Program-made: the position numbers and the translations under genes
Part shown: positions 50,223 through 59,539 of the stretch, piece after piece
Numbering within the stretch: position 1 is the first letter of the stretch
How the letters are laid out: each line of letters starts with the position of its first letter
Notes under the pieces: generated by a model
The model's input: only the letters and a program-made list of their open reading frames with translations
What the model was told of the DNA's origin: nothing
Databases searched by the model: none
Origin: Waddliaceae bacterium
GTDB taxonomy: Bacteria; Chlamydiota; Chlamydiia; Chlamydiales; GCA-2709385
Assembly (NCBI GenBank): GCA_002709385.1
Contig: PAQS01000022.1
Location: 4,292 to 68,291 of the forward strand
DNA length: 64,000 nucleotides
Direction: 5' to 3'

Positions 50223-51173
50223 CTAACCTGCAAGAGATGCGGATGCAAGCCTGATTGGCTTAGGAAGAGAGAAAACAACATCTTCCTCAGTAAAAACAAC
50301 GTTTTCTACTGAACTCACACCTAAAATTTTTAAACGATCAATACAACGCTGCACCAAATCTTCCGGAGTTGAAGCACCAGCTGTTAAACCAATTACTTGC
50401 ACATCTTTCACCCAATCAGATTGAATTTCATCTTCACTATTAATCAAATAAGCAGGAACCCCTCGCTTTGCTGCCACTTCACGCAAACGATTAGAATTAG
50501 AACTTTGCTTATCTCCAACAACCAAAACTAATTCTGTCTGGTCCGTAATCTCAGCCAAAGCTAATTGACGATTCGTCGTTGCGTAACAAATAGAAGAACT
50601 AGGAAGAGTCTCGATTTGAGGGTAACGAGCATACAAAGCTTTTGTAATTCCTTCAACATCATGCAAACTCAAGGTCGTCTGTGTAATAAAAAATAACTTT
50701 TCTTCCTGAGAAAAAGATAAACTTCCTACATCAGCTTCATTTTCAACAATAGTTACTTGCCCCGGAGCTTCCCCAGCCGTTCCCACTATTTCCACATGAT
50801 TACGATGACCAATTAAAATAATTTGATAACCTTTTTCAGCAAAACGCTTCACCGCTGAATGAACACGTGTCACCAAACCACACGTAGCATCAACTTCAAA
50901 TAAATTCCTTGCTTTTGCTTGCTCACGAACAGCAGGCGAAACTCCATGGGCTGAGTAAATCAAACGAGATCCCTCAGGCACTTCATTGACATCCTCAATA
51001 AAAATTGCCCCCATATCACGAAGACGCTGCACAACATGACGGTTATGTACAATTTCATGCTTTACATAGATCGGAGCTCCCCACAAAGACAAAGCTTCTT
51101 CAACAGTCTCTATCGCACGAACAACTCCCGCACAAAATCCTCTAGGCTGAGATAATAGTAGTTTTTTAGACAC
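50223..51173 (-). CDS. ispH: 4-hydroxy-3-methylbut-2-enyl diphosphate reductase
   Basis: A 316-residue IspH (LytB). The three iron-sulfur Cys are in GFCAGVVRAI (Cys13), DATCGLVTRVH and SSICYATTNRQ. ITQTTLS, SSNSNRL and GASTPEDLV are also typical. It makes isopentenyl and dimethylallyl diphosphate in the last step of the methylerythritol-phosphate pathway, complementing dxs in the same window. It starts at GTG 51173 after AGAGGTTAT; an ATG four bases upstream is out of frame. Confidence 0.96.
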   Translation of the reverse strand: MSKKLLLSQPRGFCAGVVRAIETVEEALSLWGAPIYVKHEIVHNRHVVQRLRDMGAIFIEDVNEVPEGSRLIYSAHGVSPAVREQAKARNLFEVDATCGLVTRVHSAVKRFAEKGYQIILIGHRNHVEIVGTAGEAPGQVTIVENEADVGSLSFSQEEKLFFITQTTLSLHDVEGITKALYARYPQIETLPSSSICYATTNRQLALAEITDQTELVLVVGDKQSSNSNRLREVAAKRGVPAYLINSEDEIQSDWVKDVQVIGLTAGASTPEDLVQRCIDRLKILGVSSVENVVFTEEDVVFSLPKPIRLASASLAG

Positions 51174-51205
51174 ACATAACCTCTAATTGGATGAATTTTG
51201 TGGGA

Positions 51206-51234
51206 ATTATAAAGCTTAAATGAACAAAAATCCA
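51206..51234 (-). promoter_or_regulatory. Possible promoter before ispH
   Basis: On the minus strand TATAAT (51211-51206) stands 33 bases before the GTG of ispH, with TGGATT 17 bases further up (51234-51229), a weak -35 box. The rest of the gap 51174-51347 is AT-rich and holds a 6-bp hairpin at 51239-51254. Confidence 0.35.
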
Positions 51235-51347
51235 GGTTCCTTTCATAAGAAAGGCAATTCATTCGTTTTTAATAAAAAAAATCACATAAAAACTAATGCA
51301 CATAAATATTCATTATCCATATTTACGTGCAAAACAAGATAAATCTA

Positions 51348-51818
51348 TCAAGAACTAGGGGATTGAAGGTGCTGAATTAATCCCGAACAAGAATCTTCTA
51401 AGATATCAAGTACATCATTAAACCCTTCTTGCCCGCCATAATAAGGATCCGGAACTTCACGATTGAGATAATGAGAACTGAACGCTGTCATCATCAGCAC
51501 TTTTTGTGCATCTGAATCCGAGCGAATACGGCCTATTAAACCATCATAAATTTGCTGATCAGCAGCAAGAATAAGATCAAAACGATCAAAAAATGTATCA
51601 AGAAATTGCTGAGCTCGACTCTCTAAAACAATACCACGGAGCTGAGCTGCTTTGCGCATTCTCTCATCAGGCAAATCACCCACATGATGGGAAATCATCC
51701 CACAACTTTCCACATGGACATGGGACAATTCATCTTTCTCCAACATTCGCTTTAATACACCTTCTGCTGCAGGAGAACGGCAGATATTACCAAGGCAAAC
51801 AAATAAAATCGATTTCAT
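51348..51818 (-). CDS. Low-molecular-weight protein tyrosine phosphatase
   Basis: The 156 residues start MKSILFVCLGNICRSPAAEG: the P-loop CxxxxxR is Cys8 to Arg14 with the conserved Ser. The acid motif DPYYGG is near residue 122. It cleaves phosphotyrosine and may counter a kinase. The ATG overlaps the stop of the SpoA-protein gene (TAATG), making one unit with it and the kinase-FGE gene upstream. A longer frame to 51836 has no support. Confidence 0.92.
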   Translation of the reverse strand: MKSILFVCLGNICRSPAAEGVLKRMLEKDELSHVHVESCGMISHHVGDLPDERMRKAAQLRGIVLESRAQQFLDTFFDRFDLILAADQQIYDGLIGRIRSDSDAQKVLMMTAFSSHYLNREVPDPYYGGQEGFNDVLDILEDSCSGLIQHLQSPSS

Positions 51819-52087
51819 TAGGACTCTGTCGTGCAAACTTTATCCACTTGCACTCCATAATTTTCACCCACTTGTACCACTCTTCCTTCAGCAACAGAAG
51901 TTCCATTCACAACTAATTGCGCAGGAGTGTTTGCTGGGAGATCAAAACTCAACACAGAACCAGGGCTTAAAGTTAATAACTGACCAATAGAAAACTCTTT
52001 TTCCATAAGGCAAATATCAATAGGAAGCGCTGTATTCTTTAAATTTTTTAAAATACTAACCGCTCCCGGCTCAGACCTCTGCACCAT
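51818..52087 (-). CDS. SpoA-domain protein, SctQ/FliN C-terminal type
   Basis: This 89-residue protein is almost only a SpoA domain: LPIDICLMEKEFSIGQLLTL, then SPGSVLSFDLPANTPAQLVV, then NGTSVAEGRVVQVGENYGVQV. That is the C-ring fold of type III secretion SctQ and flagellar FliN. Chlamydial SctQ is usually about 370 residues, so this is a stand-alone C-terminal version. I start at ATG 52087, six bases after GAGGAG; a GTG at 52120 is possible. A kinase-like gene lies directly upstream, resembling the pkn5-sctQ order of the Chlamydia type III locus, and a phosphatase follows. Confidence 0.8.
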   Translation of the reverse strand: MVQRSEPGAVSILKNLKNTALPIDICLMEKEFSIGQLLTLSPGSVLSFDLPANTPAQLVVNGTSVAEGRVVQVGENYGVQVDKVCTTES

Positions 52088-52161
52088 AACCATCTCCTCA
52101 GCAAACCTGATCTCTACCACCTTATAACAAGGCGATCATCTACAAGCAAGGCATTCGTAAA

Positions 52162-54177
52162 TTAATTATTTTCAACAACATCTGCAGCACAACGGAAACC
52201 GTAAGTTCCATTTACTGTGCCAGGATTGTTTCTATGTCGGTGAGAACAACGCAAATCTTCTTTTAAACTCTTCCAACAACCACCTCGTAAAACACGATAA
52301 ACTCCTTGCAAAGGACCTTTGGGGTTATTAGGTTCCTGTTGAGATTGCTCATAATAATTGTAGCCATACCAGTCTTGGCACCACTCATATACATTCCCCA
52401 ACATATCATATAAACCAAACTCGCTTGGGGCATAACTCATTACAGGTGTTGTATCAGAAGAAAAGAAGTTTGCCTGACTTTTCTCTATTTTCACTCCTGT
52501 AGAATACGGCATATCCTGCATTCCGCTTCGTGCAGCAATTTCCCACTCAGCCTCAGTAGGTAAGCGCTTACCCACCCACTGGGCATATGCAAGAGCACCG
52601 TACCAAGTAACACCTACTACCGGGTGTTTGGTGTAACCAGACTCAATACTTAAATTACCAGCGCTACGTTTGATACGAGAGTCTCTGAGACGAATCATAT
52701 CGAGATTATTGACGTCTTTTTCACCACCCATAGAGTCCAAAAACCTCACAAACTGTTCATTTGTAACAGGATGAACATCTAAAGCATAGCTATTTAAAAG
52801 AACCTCATGCATAGGCATTTCATCTCGGTTTCCATCTTTGCTTCCTCGCAAGAAGCTTCCCCCTCGAATACTCACCATGTCCGTTAAAATAGGCTCAATA
52901 TTGCGGTCTTCTTCAAACTTTGGACAATACTGCTTCACCCCAGATTCTACTCGAAACGCCGCTGCAGGGTCTGGATCATATGTAGGGCGCGCTATTTTTT
53001 GTGTAGCAATGAGAGGTTTCAAAGGTAGTGGAGTAAATTTTACAGTTTCTTCTTCTAGAGCAACTGCAGCAAATTGCTCTTGAGGAACGCTAAGGTCCAC
53101 TTCTTTTTCTTCCTCATGCTGGATAGTAGAAATTGGAGCTTTTTGCTCTTCAACAGGTATCGCTATACTGACCGCAGGAGCCATATCTCCTTGTCCACGA
53201 AGACTATTCTGCTGCACAGCAGCCGGAACCAGTATAGATTTAGAAACCTTTTGACTCATCCCATCTAAAACCTGAGTAAGAACCTCCGCACGGCCATCAG
53301 GATCTCGAAGTAAACACTGCTCAAAAAGATAATCCCAATTCAAATCATAATGAGGGTGGCTTTCCGAAGGCATAGGAAAAATTCCTTCAGGAAATCGCTT
53401 ATAGATAAGGTAATACGCTAAAACCCCAAAAGCGTAGATATCACTTTTGTATGCCCCTTCACCTAAATCTTCTCCCCATCTTTGTTCAGGAGATAAAAAG
53501 AGGTAATTCTGCAGGAAAGATTGCTGAAGGTGCTGCATTTTTGTCCCATCTATAGGAGCACTAGGATATCTTTCACTCCCATTCCCTATACTCGTTGCCA
53601 TGGGAACCCCCACCGTTTCAGCAACTGATTTGTAACTACGACTAAGAACAGAACGAAGCCCAACCACTTGAGACAAACCAAAATCAGAAAGATATACCTT
53701 AAGCTGAGGCTTAGTTTTTCCCACTAAAACATTATTGAGTTTTAAAGAACCATGATAGAGAGATATGTTTTTACGCAGCTTTTCATGAGCATAGTCTAGA
53801 GCCGATGCTATTTGCCGTAAAACCGCTACAATCTCTTCTTCACTCAATGGCTGTGAGCGCATACGAAGATAATCTAATAAATTACAAGGCTCACCTACAT
53901 CATCAACAACGCAATCAGTGACTAAAAAGTGCGATCCTTTAGAAAAAGAGACATTGTGAATTTTTACGATATTTGGGTGATCTACCCCAACAAGAACCCC
54001 AACCTCTTCCTCAAAACGCTGAATGAAGTTTCTATCTGACGACAACTCCTCAGGAAAAACCTTAAGCAGATACGGCTTTTTCATAAAGCGATGCTCTGCC
54101 AAGTACACAGTTCCTAAAGAACCTTGCCCCAACTGCTTGATGATCGTATAATCGCCAAGAATCTGCTTATCCAGCAT
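52162..54177 (-). CDS. Ser/Thr kinase-like domain fused to a formylglycine-generating-enzyme-like domain
   Basis: The 671 residues hold a kinase-like domain (9 to ~290), a Pro/Gln-rich linker (~300-430) and an FGE/SUMF1-type domain (435-671). Kinase marks: Gly loop GQGSLG (17-22), Lys39, and DFG at 165-167. The catalytic loop reads YHGSLKLNN, so the usual HRD is H142-G143-S144 and the Asp base is missing; a pseudokinase is likely. FGE marks: GGSFLRGS, HPVTNEQF, RLPTEAEWEIAAR, LGNVYEWCQDW, RGGCWKS and YGFRCA. Chlamydia PknD is annotated with a similar pairing. The ATG follows GGGGGAGGTAACG. Gene order kinase, SpoA protein, phosphatase suggests one operon. Confidence 0.85.
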   Translation of the reverse strand: MLDKQILGDYTIIKQLGQGSLGTVYLAEHRFMKKPYLLKVFPEELSSDRNFIQRFEEEVGVLVGVDHPNIVKIHNVSFSKGSHFLVTDCVVDDVGEPCNLLDYLRMRSQPLSEEEIVAVLRQIASALDYAHEKLRKNISLYHGSLKLNNVLVGKTKPQLKVYLSDFGLSQVVGLRSVLSRSYKSVAETVGVPMATSIGNGSERYPSAPIDGTKMQHLQQSFLQNYLFLSPEQRWGEDLGEGAYKSDIYAFGVLAYYLIYKRFPEGIFPMPSESHPHYDLNWDYLFEQCLLRDPDGRAEVLTQVLDGMSQKVSKSILVPAAVQQNSLRGQGDMAPAVSIAIPVEEQKAPISTIQHEEEKEVDLSVPQEQFAAVALEEETVKFTPLPLKPLIATQKIARPTYDPDPAAAFRVESGVKQYCPKFEEDRNIEPILTDMVSIRGGSFLRGSKDGNRDEMPMHEVLLNSYALDVHPVTNEQFVRFLDSMGGEKDVNNLDMIRLRDSRIKRSAGNLSIESGYTKHPVVGVTWYGALAYAQWVGKRLPTEAEWEIAARSGMQDMPYSTGVKIEKSQANFFSSDTTPVMSYAPSEFGLYDMLGNVYEWCQDWYGYNYYEQSQQEPNNPKGPLQGVYRVLRGGCWKSLKEDLRCSHRHRNNPGTVNGTYGFRCAADVVENN

Positions 54178-54269
54178 AAATCGTTACCTCCCCCTATATC
54201 AAGTAGCTCTTCTAGTCTATCCACCAAAGAGTCATCTGAAAAGAAAAAAGTCTGGATGATGCGGATAAC

Positions 54270-55280
54270 TTACAGATAACCTTGGTTTTTGTAGTATTGC
54301 TCTGCACCAGGATGTACTGGTATTACAGCCCCTTTTACCATATTTTCTGGCTCTAAATTCTGAAAAGCCGGGTGCTTTCTTTGTAAACCAGGAATATTTT
54401 TAAAAAGAGTTTCTAAAAGTTCATACACAAGTTCATCTTCTACCTCTGTAGAGCTTAACAATACACAACGCACTCCAACACTAGGGATTTTTTTTGGACC
54501 TTTCATACGAGGATAATAAGAAGCTGAAATTTCGACAGGAAAGTAATAAGGTTTTTCCTCAATTAATTCATTGATCCCTGATATAGGAACCATATGTACA
54601 CCTTGAGGTAATTTACTTATTTCTGCACAAAGTTCGTTAGGGTGACCTGCCATATAAAAAAGTGCATCTACATTCCCATTTTGCAACTCTTTGAATAAAT
54701 CATTTGAACTAAAATAAACACGATCAAAATCTACATCCGCCTGTAAATTGACAGCTTCTAAAACTTCTACCGCATTGACTTGTGTACTCGAATTTTTATC
54801 TCCTAAACTTACTTTTTTATTGATTAAATCCCCAAGAGAATCAATCCGACTATCATCCCTCGCAATTAAAGTGAGAGCCTCATTATGGAAGCTGCATACA
54901 AAGCGGAGTTTGTTTTGTGGACGATGACGCCAGTATCCTTCTCCATGGTAAGCCTGATAAACTCGATCACTTTGAGCAAATGCAAATTGCACTCTTCGCT
55001 TTGATAATCCATTGATATTTTCAACCGAACCTGTACTTGCTTTAATATCTACTTGAGCTCGATCTTTCGAAGTTTTTTCCACGAGTTGAGCAATAGCCTG
55101 TGCTGCTAAGTAGTACACCCCTTGCGTTTCCCCCGATCCAATACGAAAGTATTTTTTTAATTCTACCGATTCCGGATTACAGCCACTTTGAATAAGAAGT
55201 AAGAGAGAAAAAGAAGTAAATATTTTACAAACATTCCAACTAAAGATCAATTGGATAGAATTCTTTATATATGATAACAT
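54270..55280 (-). CDS. TAXI-family TRAP transporter solute-binding lipoprotein
   Basis: The protein (336 residues from ATG 55280; a start at 55307 is also open) begins with a Lys-poor, hydrophobic signal ending LLLLIQSGC, so Cys is likely lipidated. The body matches the TAXI solute-receptor fold: FRIGSGETQGVYYLAAQAIA, ASTGSVENINGLSKRRVQFA, FAQSDRVYQAYHGEG, VSLGDKNSSTQVNA, DALFYMAGHPN, and GAEQYYKNQGYL near the end. No DctM/DctQ permease gene is in the window. A 6-bp hairpin (55286-55300) lies just upstream. It is divergent from yidC. Confidence 0.82.
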   Translation of the reverse strand: MLSYIKNSIQLIFSWNVCKIFTSFSLLLLIQSGCNPESVELKKYFRIGSGETQGVYYLAAQAIAQLVEKTSKDRAQVDIKASTGSVENINGLSKRRVQFAFAQSDRVYQAYHGEGYWRHRPQNKLRFVCSFHNEALTLIARDDSRIDSLGDLINKKVSLGDKNSSTQVNAVEVLEAVNLQADVDFDRVYFSSNDLFKELQNGNVDALFYMAGHPNELCAEISKLPQGVHMVPISGINELIEEKPYYFPVEISASYYPRMKGPKKIPSVGVRCVLLSSTEVEDELVYELLETLFKNIPGLQRKHPAFQNLEPENMVKGAVIPVHPGAEQYYKNQGYL

Positions 55281-55367
55281 GAACACCAGCCTTGGGCTGG
55301 CAAACATAAATCGTATGCCTAACCCTCTACAGCATTTTCTAAAACCTGCGAATCAAGTTGATTACAT

Positions 55368-57860
55368 ATGGATAAACGAACGTTATTATTTGTTGTTTCT
55401 TTGAGCCTCACTTTATTTGTCGTACAGTTATTTTTCAACTACCAGAATGTAACGAGCGACATGGAATGGAGACAGCAACAGATCGCCCGAGCCGCTATGA
55501 TGCAAGAGCGCTTGGAGCAGGATGTTGCTAAACGCACAGAAACAGAAACCTCTCTTCCTATTCAAGAAGTTTTTGCCGACGCTTCTGGGATTGAATTCTT
55601 ATCTTATGGAGTAGAAAACAATGGTGTGACGCTTTTCTTGAGTGATCGCAACTTGGATGGAGAAGTATATGTACGTAAGCAAGGAGAGGGCTCGCTTAAA
55701 CGTCGCAAAATTCTTGCTCATGAAGATTCGCAACATGTATTTTTAGCATCTGCTAGTGATCAAAAAGTCAGTGTATCTTATGCTCGTTCTAGAGGAAATT
55801 ACGATATTCAGGTTGTTTCATCTCAGAATACAGAAGATCAACATCTCGTTTTCTTAGCAGAAACAAAAGATGGCCATTTTTCTTTCCCTTTAAACGTTCC
55901 TAGCTTTCCATCCATTGCTTTAAGCCGAGAAGGTGATCATTTTCTTCCTTTAGGGATTTACCAACCTAATACTGGTGAACTCAAGCTTTTGAATCAGTTA
56001 GAGGACTTATCTTCTTACACTATCGCTTTGACTGCTCCTAAACAAGCTACTGCAGCAGATACTGAAGAGAAGTATTATGTGTTGGAAAACGAGTATCAGC
56101 AATTGGTTTTCTCTAATATTGGTGCAGCTTTAGTGGAAATTAACCTTCCTTTAGAAAGCGAAGAAAATTCTTATTCTGTTGTTCGTCCCATTGAAATCGA
56201 CCGTGATATTTTAGAAGACTACCCTCACAACGCTCTTTTCCCTAAATATGCGTACTACAAAGCAGATGCTCGTGGAGAAGTGGTAAAACACGAAAAAGGG
56301 AAAGAAGGCGGCTATTATCCTTTATTACGTCGTGACATTCTTTCACCTGATGGTTTGATTGCTTCTCGTGTAAAACCTGAACACTACGCCTTAAATATTT
56401 TATCTAAATACCCTGAAATGGCCGAGCTTCCTTTTCAAATGTCTTTCATGGACAAAGAAAAAATTGTTTTCGAAGCACGTCAACCTCACCGTAGAATAAC
56501 CAAAACGTATACCCTTCAGCAAGAAAACCATGACTCTCCTTATATCATCGATTTTGAAGTGCAGGTAGAAGGTGATAGCCAGGGATTGTGGTTAAGTTCT
56601 GGGCTTTTGGATGCTGAATGGATGTCTGGTAGCTCTATGCCAGCACAGAAGCTCCGCAACCTTCGTCAAGGGAAAACAGAAATAGAATCTATTTCTCTTC
56701 CAAAGAGCAGTACTGTTGTAAATAACAGCGCCCCTGATTGGGTTTGTAACTCTAATGGATTTTTCGGTGTGATTCTAGATCCTCTTACAGAAATTGGGCG
56801 CGGTTATCGCACTGATAAAGTTGACGGTGAGCTTGTTCCATCTAGACTGGTTGAAGTGGGAGCTCCTTTAGGTCGCTACCCTGCATCAAGCCTCCCTGCA
56901 TACAAGTTACTTTTACCATTGAATCAGTCTGGTTCTGTGATGAAGTTTCGTGTTTTTGCTGGACCACTAGCCGCCGATGTTTTACATACTCTTGATAAGA
57001 CCTATACGAATTCTGCAACAGGTGAAAGCACAGATTACATTGAAAGTCAGACAGTAAAAGGCTGGTTTTCTTTTATTTCAGCTCCTTTCTCCAAGCTTTT
57101 ATTTTGGGTAATGAGTGCTTGTTATTTTCTTACACAGTCTTGGGCTTTTTCTATTATCCTTCTTACTGTAGCTCTAAAATTGATGTTGTGGCCGTTGAGT
57201 TCTTGGTCTATTCGCTCTATGCGTCGCATGCAAGAAATCACACCTTTGGTGCAAGCCATTCAAGAAAAGCACAAGAATGACTCGCAGAAAGCTCAAGTTG
57301 AGATCATGAATCTTTATCGGGATAAAGGTGTAAATCCTCTCGGAGGTTGTTTTCCTATTCTGATTCAAATGCCTTTCCTTATTGGAATGTTTGATTTATT
57401 AAAATCTTCATTTGAATTACGCGGACAACCTTTTATTACTGGTTGGATTGATAACCTTACAGCTCCTGATGTTTTGTTTAGTTGGGGACAATCCTTTTGG
57501 ATTATTGGAAACGAGTTTCACCTCCTTCCTATTCTTCTTGGTTTGACCATGTTCTTTCAGCAGCGCTTTAGTTCTACAGCTCCAAAAGATCCTAATCTTA
57601 TGACAGAGCAACAGAGACAACAAAAAGCTATGGGAACCATGATGACTGTTGTTTTCACTGTGATGTTTTACAACTTTCCATCAGGTTTGAATCTTTATTG
57701 GATTTCTTCTATGTTGCTTGGTTGGGGTCAACAGTGGCTAACAAATCGCAATTATCAACCTACAAAAACAGATACTCCACAACCCCCTGCCCCTAAAAAG
57801 AAAGGCGGTAACCGTGGAAAAAAGCCCCGCTCTAACAAGCTCAGCATTGCCCAGAGCTAA
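55368..57860 (+). CDS. yidC: Membrane protein insertase YidC
   Basis: An 830-residue YidC, long because of its periplasmic domain (~50-570), as in Chlamydia. An N-terminal membrane segment (LLFVVSLSLTLFVVQLFF) is followed by the periplasmic beta-sandwich. The C-terminal insertase core has WAFSIILLTVALKLMLWPLS, SIRSMRRMQEITPLVQAIQE, GGCFPILIQMPFLIGMFDLL, and GLNLYWISSMLLGWGQQW, ending in a basic tail (KKKGGNRGKKPRS). It inserts inner-membrane proteins alone or with SecYEG. YidC before dnaA is the same order as CT251 and CT250 in C. trachomatis. Confidence 0.96.
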   Translation: MDKRTLLFVVSLSLTLFVVQLFFNYQNVTSDMEWRQQQIARAAMMQERLEQDVAKRTETETSLPIQEVFADASGIEFLSYGVENNGVTLFLSDRNLDGEVYVRKQGEGSLKRRKILAHEDSQHVFLASASDQKVSVSYARSRGNYDIQVVSSQNTEDQHLVFLAETKDGHFSFPLNVPSFPSIALSREGDHFLPLGIYQPNTGELKLLNQLEDLSSYTIALTAPKQATAADTEEKYYVLENEYQQLVFSNIGAALVEINLPLESEENSYSVVRPIEIDRDILEDYPHNALFPKYAYYKADARGEVVKHEKGKEGGYYPLLRRDILSPDGLIASRVKPEHYALNILSKYPEMAELPFQMSFMDKEKIVFEARQPHRRITKTYTLQQENHDSPYIIDFEVQVEGDSQGLWLSSGLLDAEWMSGSSMPAQKLRNLRQGKTEIESISLPKSSTVVNNSAPDWVCNSNGFFGVILDPLTEIGRGYRTDKVDGELVPSRLVEVGAPLGRYPASSLPAYKLLLPLNQSGSVMKFRVFAGPLAADVLHTLDKTYTNSATGESTDYIESQTVKGWFSFISAPFSKLLFWVMSACYFLTQSWAFSIILLTVALKLMLWPLSSWSIRSMRRMQEITPLVQAIQEKHKNDSQKAQVEIMNLYRDKGVNPLGGCFPILIQMPFLIGMFDLLKSSFELRGQPFITGWIDNLTAPDVLFSWGQSFWIIGNEFHLLPILLGLTMFFQQRFSSTAPKDPNLMTEQQRQQKAMGTMMTVVFTVMFYNFPSGLNLYWISSMLLGWGQQWLTNRNYQPTKTDTPQPPAPKKKGGNRGKKPRSNKLSIAQS

Positions 57861-57918
57861 TTGAGAAACAGTTTTCTCTTGAATGAGATAATGGATTAGG
57901 GCAAAATGGGCCCGAAAG

Positions 57919-57949
57919 TCCTCAAGCTAGATTTTACCTAGCTTGAGGA
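57919..57949 (+). terminator. Stem-loop between yidC and dnaA
   Basis: A perfect 12-bp stem, 57919-57930 with 57938-57949, and a 7-base loop. No U-tract follows (AATACC), so it may be a partial terminator or a processing site that lowers read-through into dnaA 40 bases on. Confidence 0.6.
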
Positions 57950-57989
57950 ATACCTAGAACATTGTTTATTTGGGACTCGCACAGCGAAC

Positions 57990-59387
57990 ATGCGCGCCTG
58001 GGAAGAATTTCTTACACAACAAGAGAGCGAATTAGGAAAAGAGACCGTCGACCGTTGGTTACGTACTCTTGCGGTTCTTCGTTTCGATGCATGTAATCTT
58101 TACCTTAAAGCAAACGACTCCTTTCAAGCCCTTTGGTTTGAAGAGCACGTTCGAAAAAAAGCACAAGTCAGCTTTCGAAATAACAATCACAAGCTGATCA
58201 AAATTCACCTACAAGTTGAAAGTGAAAAAAGCACAAGCAACGCTCGCCGTCCTAAAAAGAAGAAAAAGGTTGAGGTAGAGCCAGTCGCTGAAACTCCCAA
58301 GTTCAATCTGCAGTTTACTGAGCTGGATCCTTACTGCACCTTCGATAACTTCGTTCCTTCCGAAGAGAACTCCCTTGCCTTTAAGCTTCTTTGTGAAATT
58401 GGTGGCTACAATCCTAACCAACATGAGATTGGCCCTTCTTCCACAGAACTCGGAACATTTAATCCTATTTATTTGCACGGACCTAGCGGGTGCGGTAAAT
58501 CCCACTTATTGATGTCGACTGCGAATTGTTTGCGGCAAAGAGGGCTTAATGTGATCTACGCACTAGGCGATACATTTACTGAACATGTCGTCACGGCAAT
58601 TCGCGCAGGAGAAATGCAGACATTTCGCAAAGCCTACCGTAGTTGCGATGTTTTATTGATTGATGATATCCAAATTTTCTCAAGGAAAGGCGCCACACAA
58701 GAAGAATTTTTTCATACCTTCAACACTCTTCACGTAGAAGGACGACAGATTATTCTTACAGCTAATTGCAACCCTCAAGAACTTCAATTGATCGAGCCTC
58801 GACTAGTTAGTCGATTTGAGTGGGGTATTGTCCTTCCTTTAGAAGCTTTAGGAAAGAAAAAACAAGCTGAAATGTTTAGCAATAAATGCGCTCTCATGAA
58901 TTTTCCTCTTAATGAGCGCGTTCGTGAGTTTTTATTAAACACTTTCTGTAGCAACCCAAAAGCGTTAAACAGAGCATTAGAGGCACTCATTTTACGATGC
59001 CACCTCAAGCAAGGAAAACCTGGTTTTCGCTCAAATACTTTAACTGTAGAGCTTGTTGAAAGCCTTCTAGAAGACCTTTTAAAAGAAGAAAAAGACTCCG
59101 CTATTACACCTAACAAAATCATTGAAAGTACAGCGGAGTTTTATGGAATTCGAAGTGAAGATATTTTAAGCAAATCACAAAACCGTGAATGTGTAGTACC
59201 ACGTCAAGTAGCAATGTATCTATGCCGTTCGCAGCTTAAAATTCCTTACATCAAACTTGGAGACATTTTTTCTCGAGATCACTCTACGGTCATGGCTAGT
59301 GTCAACCTTATCAAAAAAAGGCTCACAGAAACCGACCGAGAAATCATCGGAAGCATCAACTCTGTTCTAAAGAAAGTTCAACAATAA
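57990..59387 (+). CDS. dnaA: Chromosomal replication initiator DnaA
   Basis: A 465-residue DnaA. Domain I (1-~75), a Lys/Arg-rich linker (RRPKKKKKVEVEP), then the AAA+ domain: YLHGPSGCGKSHLL (Walker A ~165), LLIDDIQIFSRK (Walker B), PRLVSRFEWGIVL (sensor/arginine finger region). Domain IV has the DNA-binding signature RDHSTVMASVNLI preceded by VPRQVAMYLCR. It opens oriC. Chlamydiae usually have two dnaA genes; by neighbourhood this is the yidC-linked one. I found no clear cluster of DnaA boxes near it, so I do not place oriC here. Confidence 0.95.
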   Translation: MRAWEEFLTQQESELGKETVDRWLRTLAVLRFDACNLYLKANDSFQALWFEEHVRKKAQVSFRNNNHKLIKIHLQVESEKSTSNARRPKKKKKVEVEPVAETPKFNLQFTELDPYCTFDNFVPSEENSLAFKLLCEIGGYNPNQHEIGPSSTELGTFNPIYLHGPSGCGKSHLLMSTANCLRQRGLNVIYALGDTFTEHVVTAIRAGEMQTFRKAYRSCDVLLIDDIQIFSRKGATQEEFFHTFNTLHVEGRQIILTANCNPQELQLIEPRLVSRFEWGIVLPLEALGKKKQAEMFSNKCALMNFPLNERVREFLLNTFCSNPKALNRALEALILRCHLKQGKPGFRSNTLTVELVESLLEDLLKEEKDSAITPNKIIESTAEFYGIRSEDILSKSQNRECVVPRQVAMYLCRSQLKIPYIKLGDIFSRDHSTVMASVNLIKKRLTETDREIIGSINSVLKKVQQ

Positions 59388-59539
59388 AAAAAATTACCGT
59401 CTTCACTCTAAAATATTTACAAAAAACAAACAAACCCTTTCTAATCCATAAACATTAACTAGAGAAAATACAACTCAAATCAAAAGCAAACCCATACCTT
59501 AATTGGTTTTTATTTAACAAATAATTGAACGGTATAAAA

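Noticed and set aside
51838-51850. TTATCCACTT, resembling a DnaA box
   Set aside because: A single site inside the SpoA-protein gene, with no cluster around dnaA or elsewhere that I could see.
57861-57989. Replication origin between yidC and dnaA
   Set aside because: Only a stem-loop is seen; there is no DnaA-box cluster or AT-rich unwinding region, although dnaA is adjacent.
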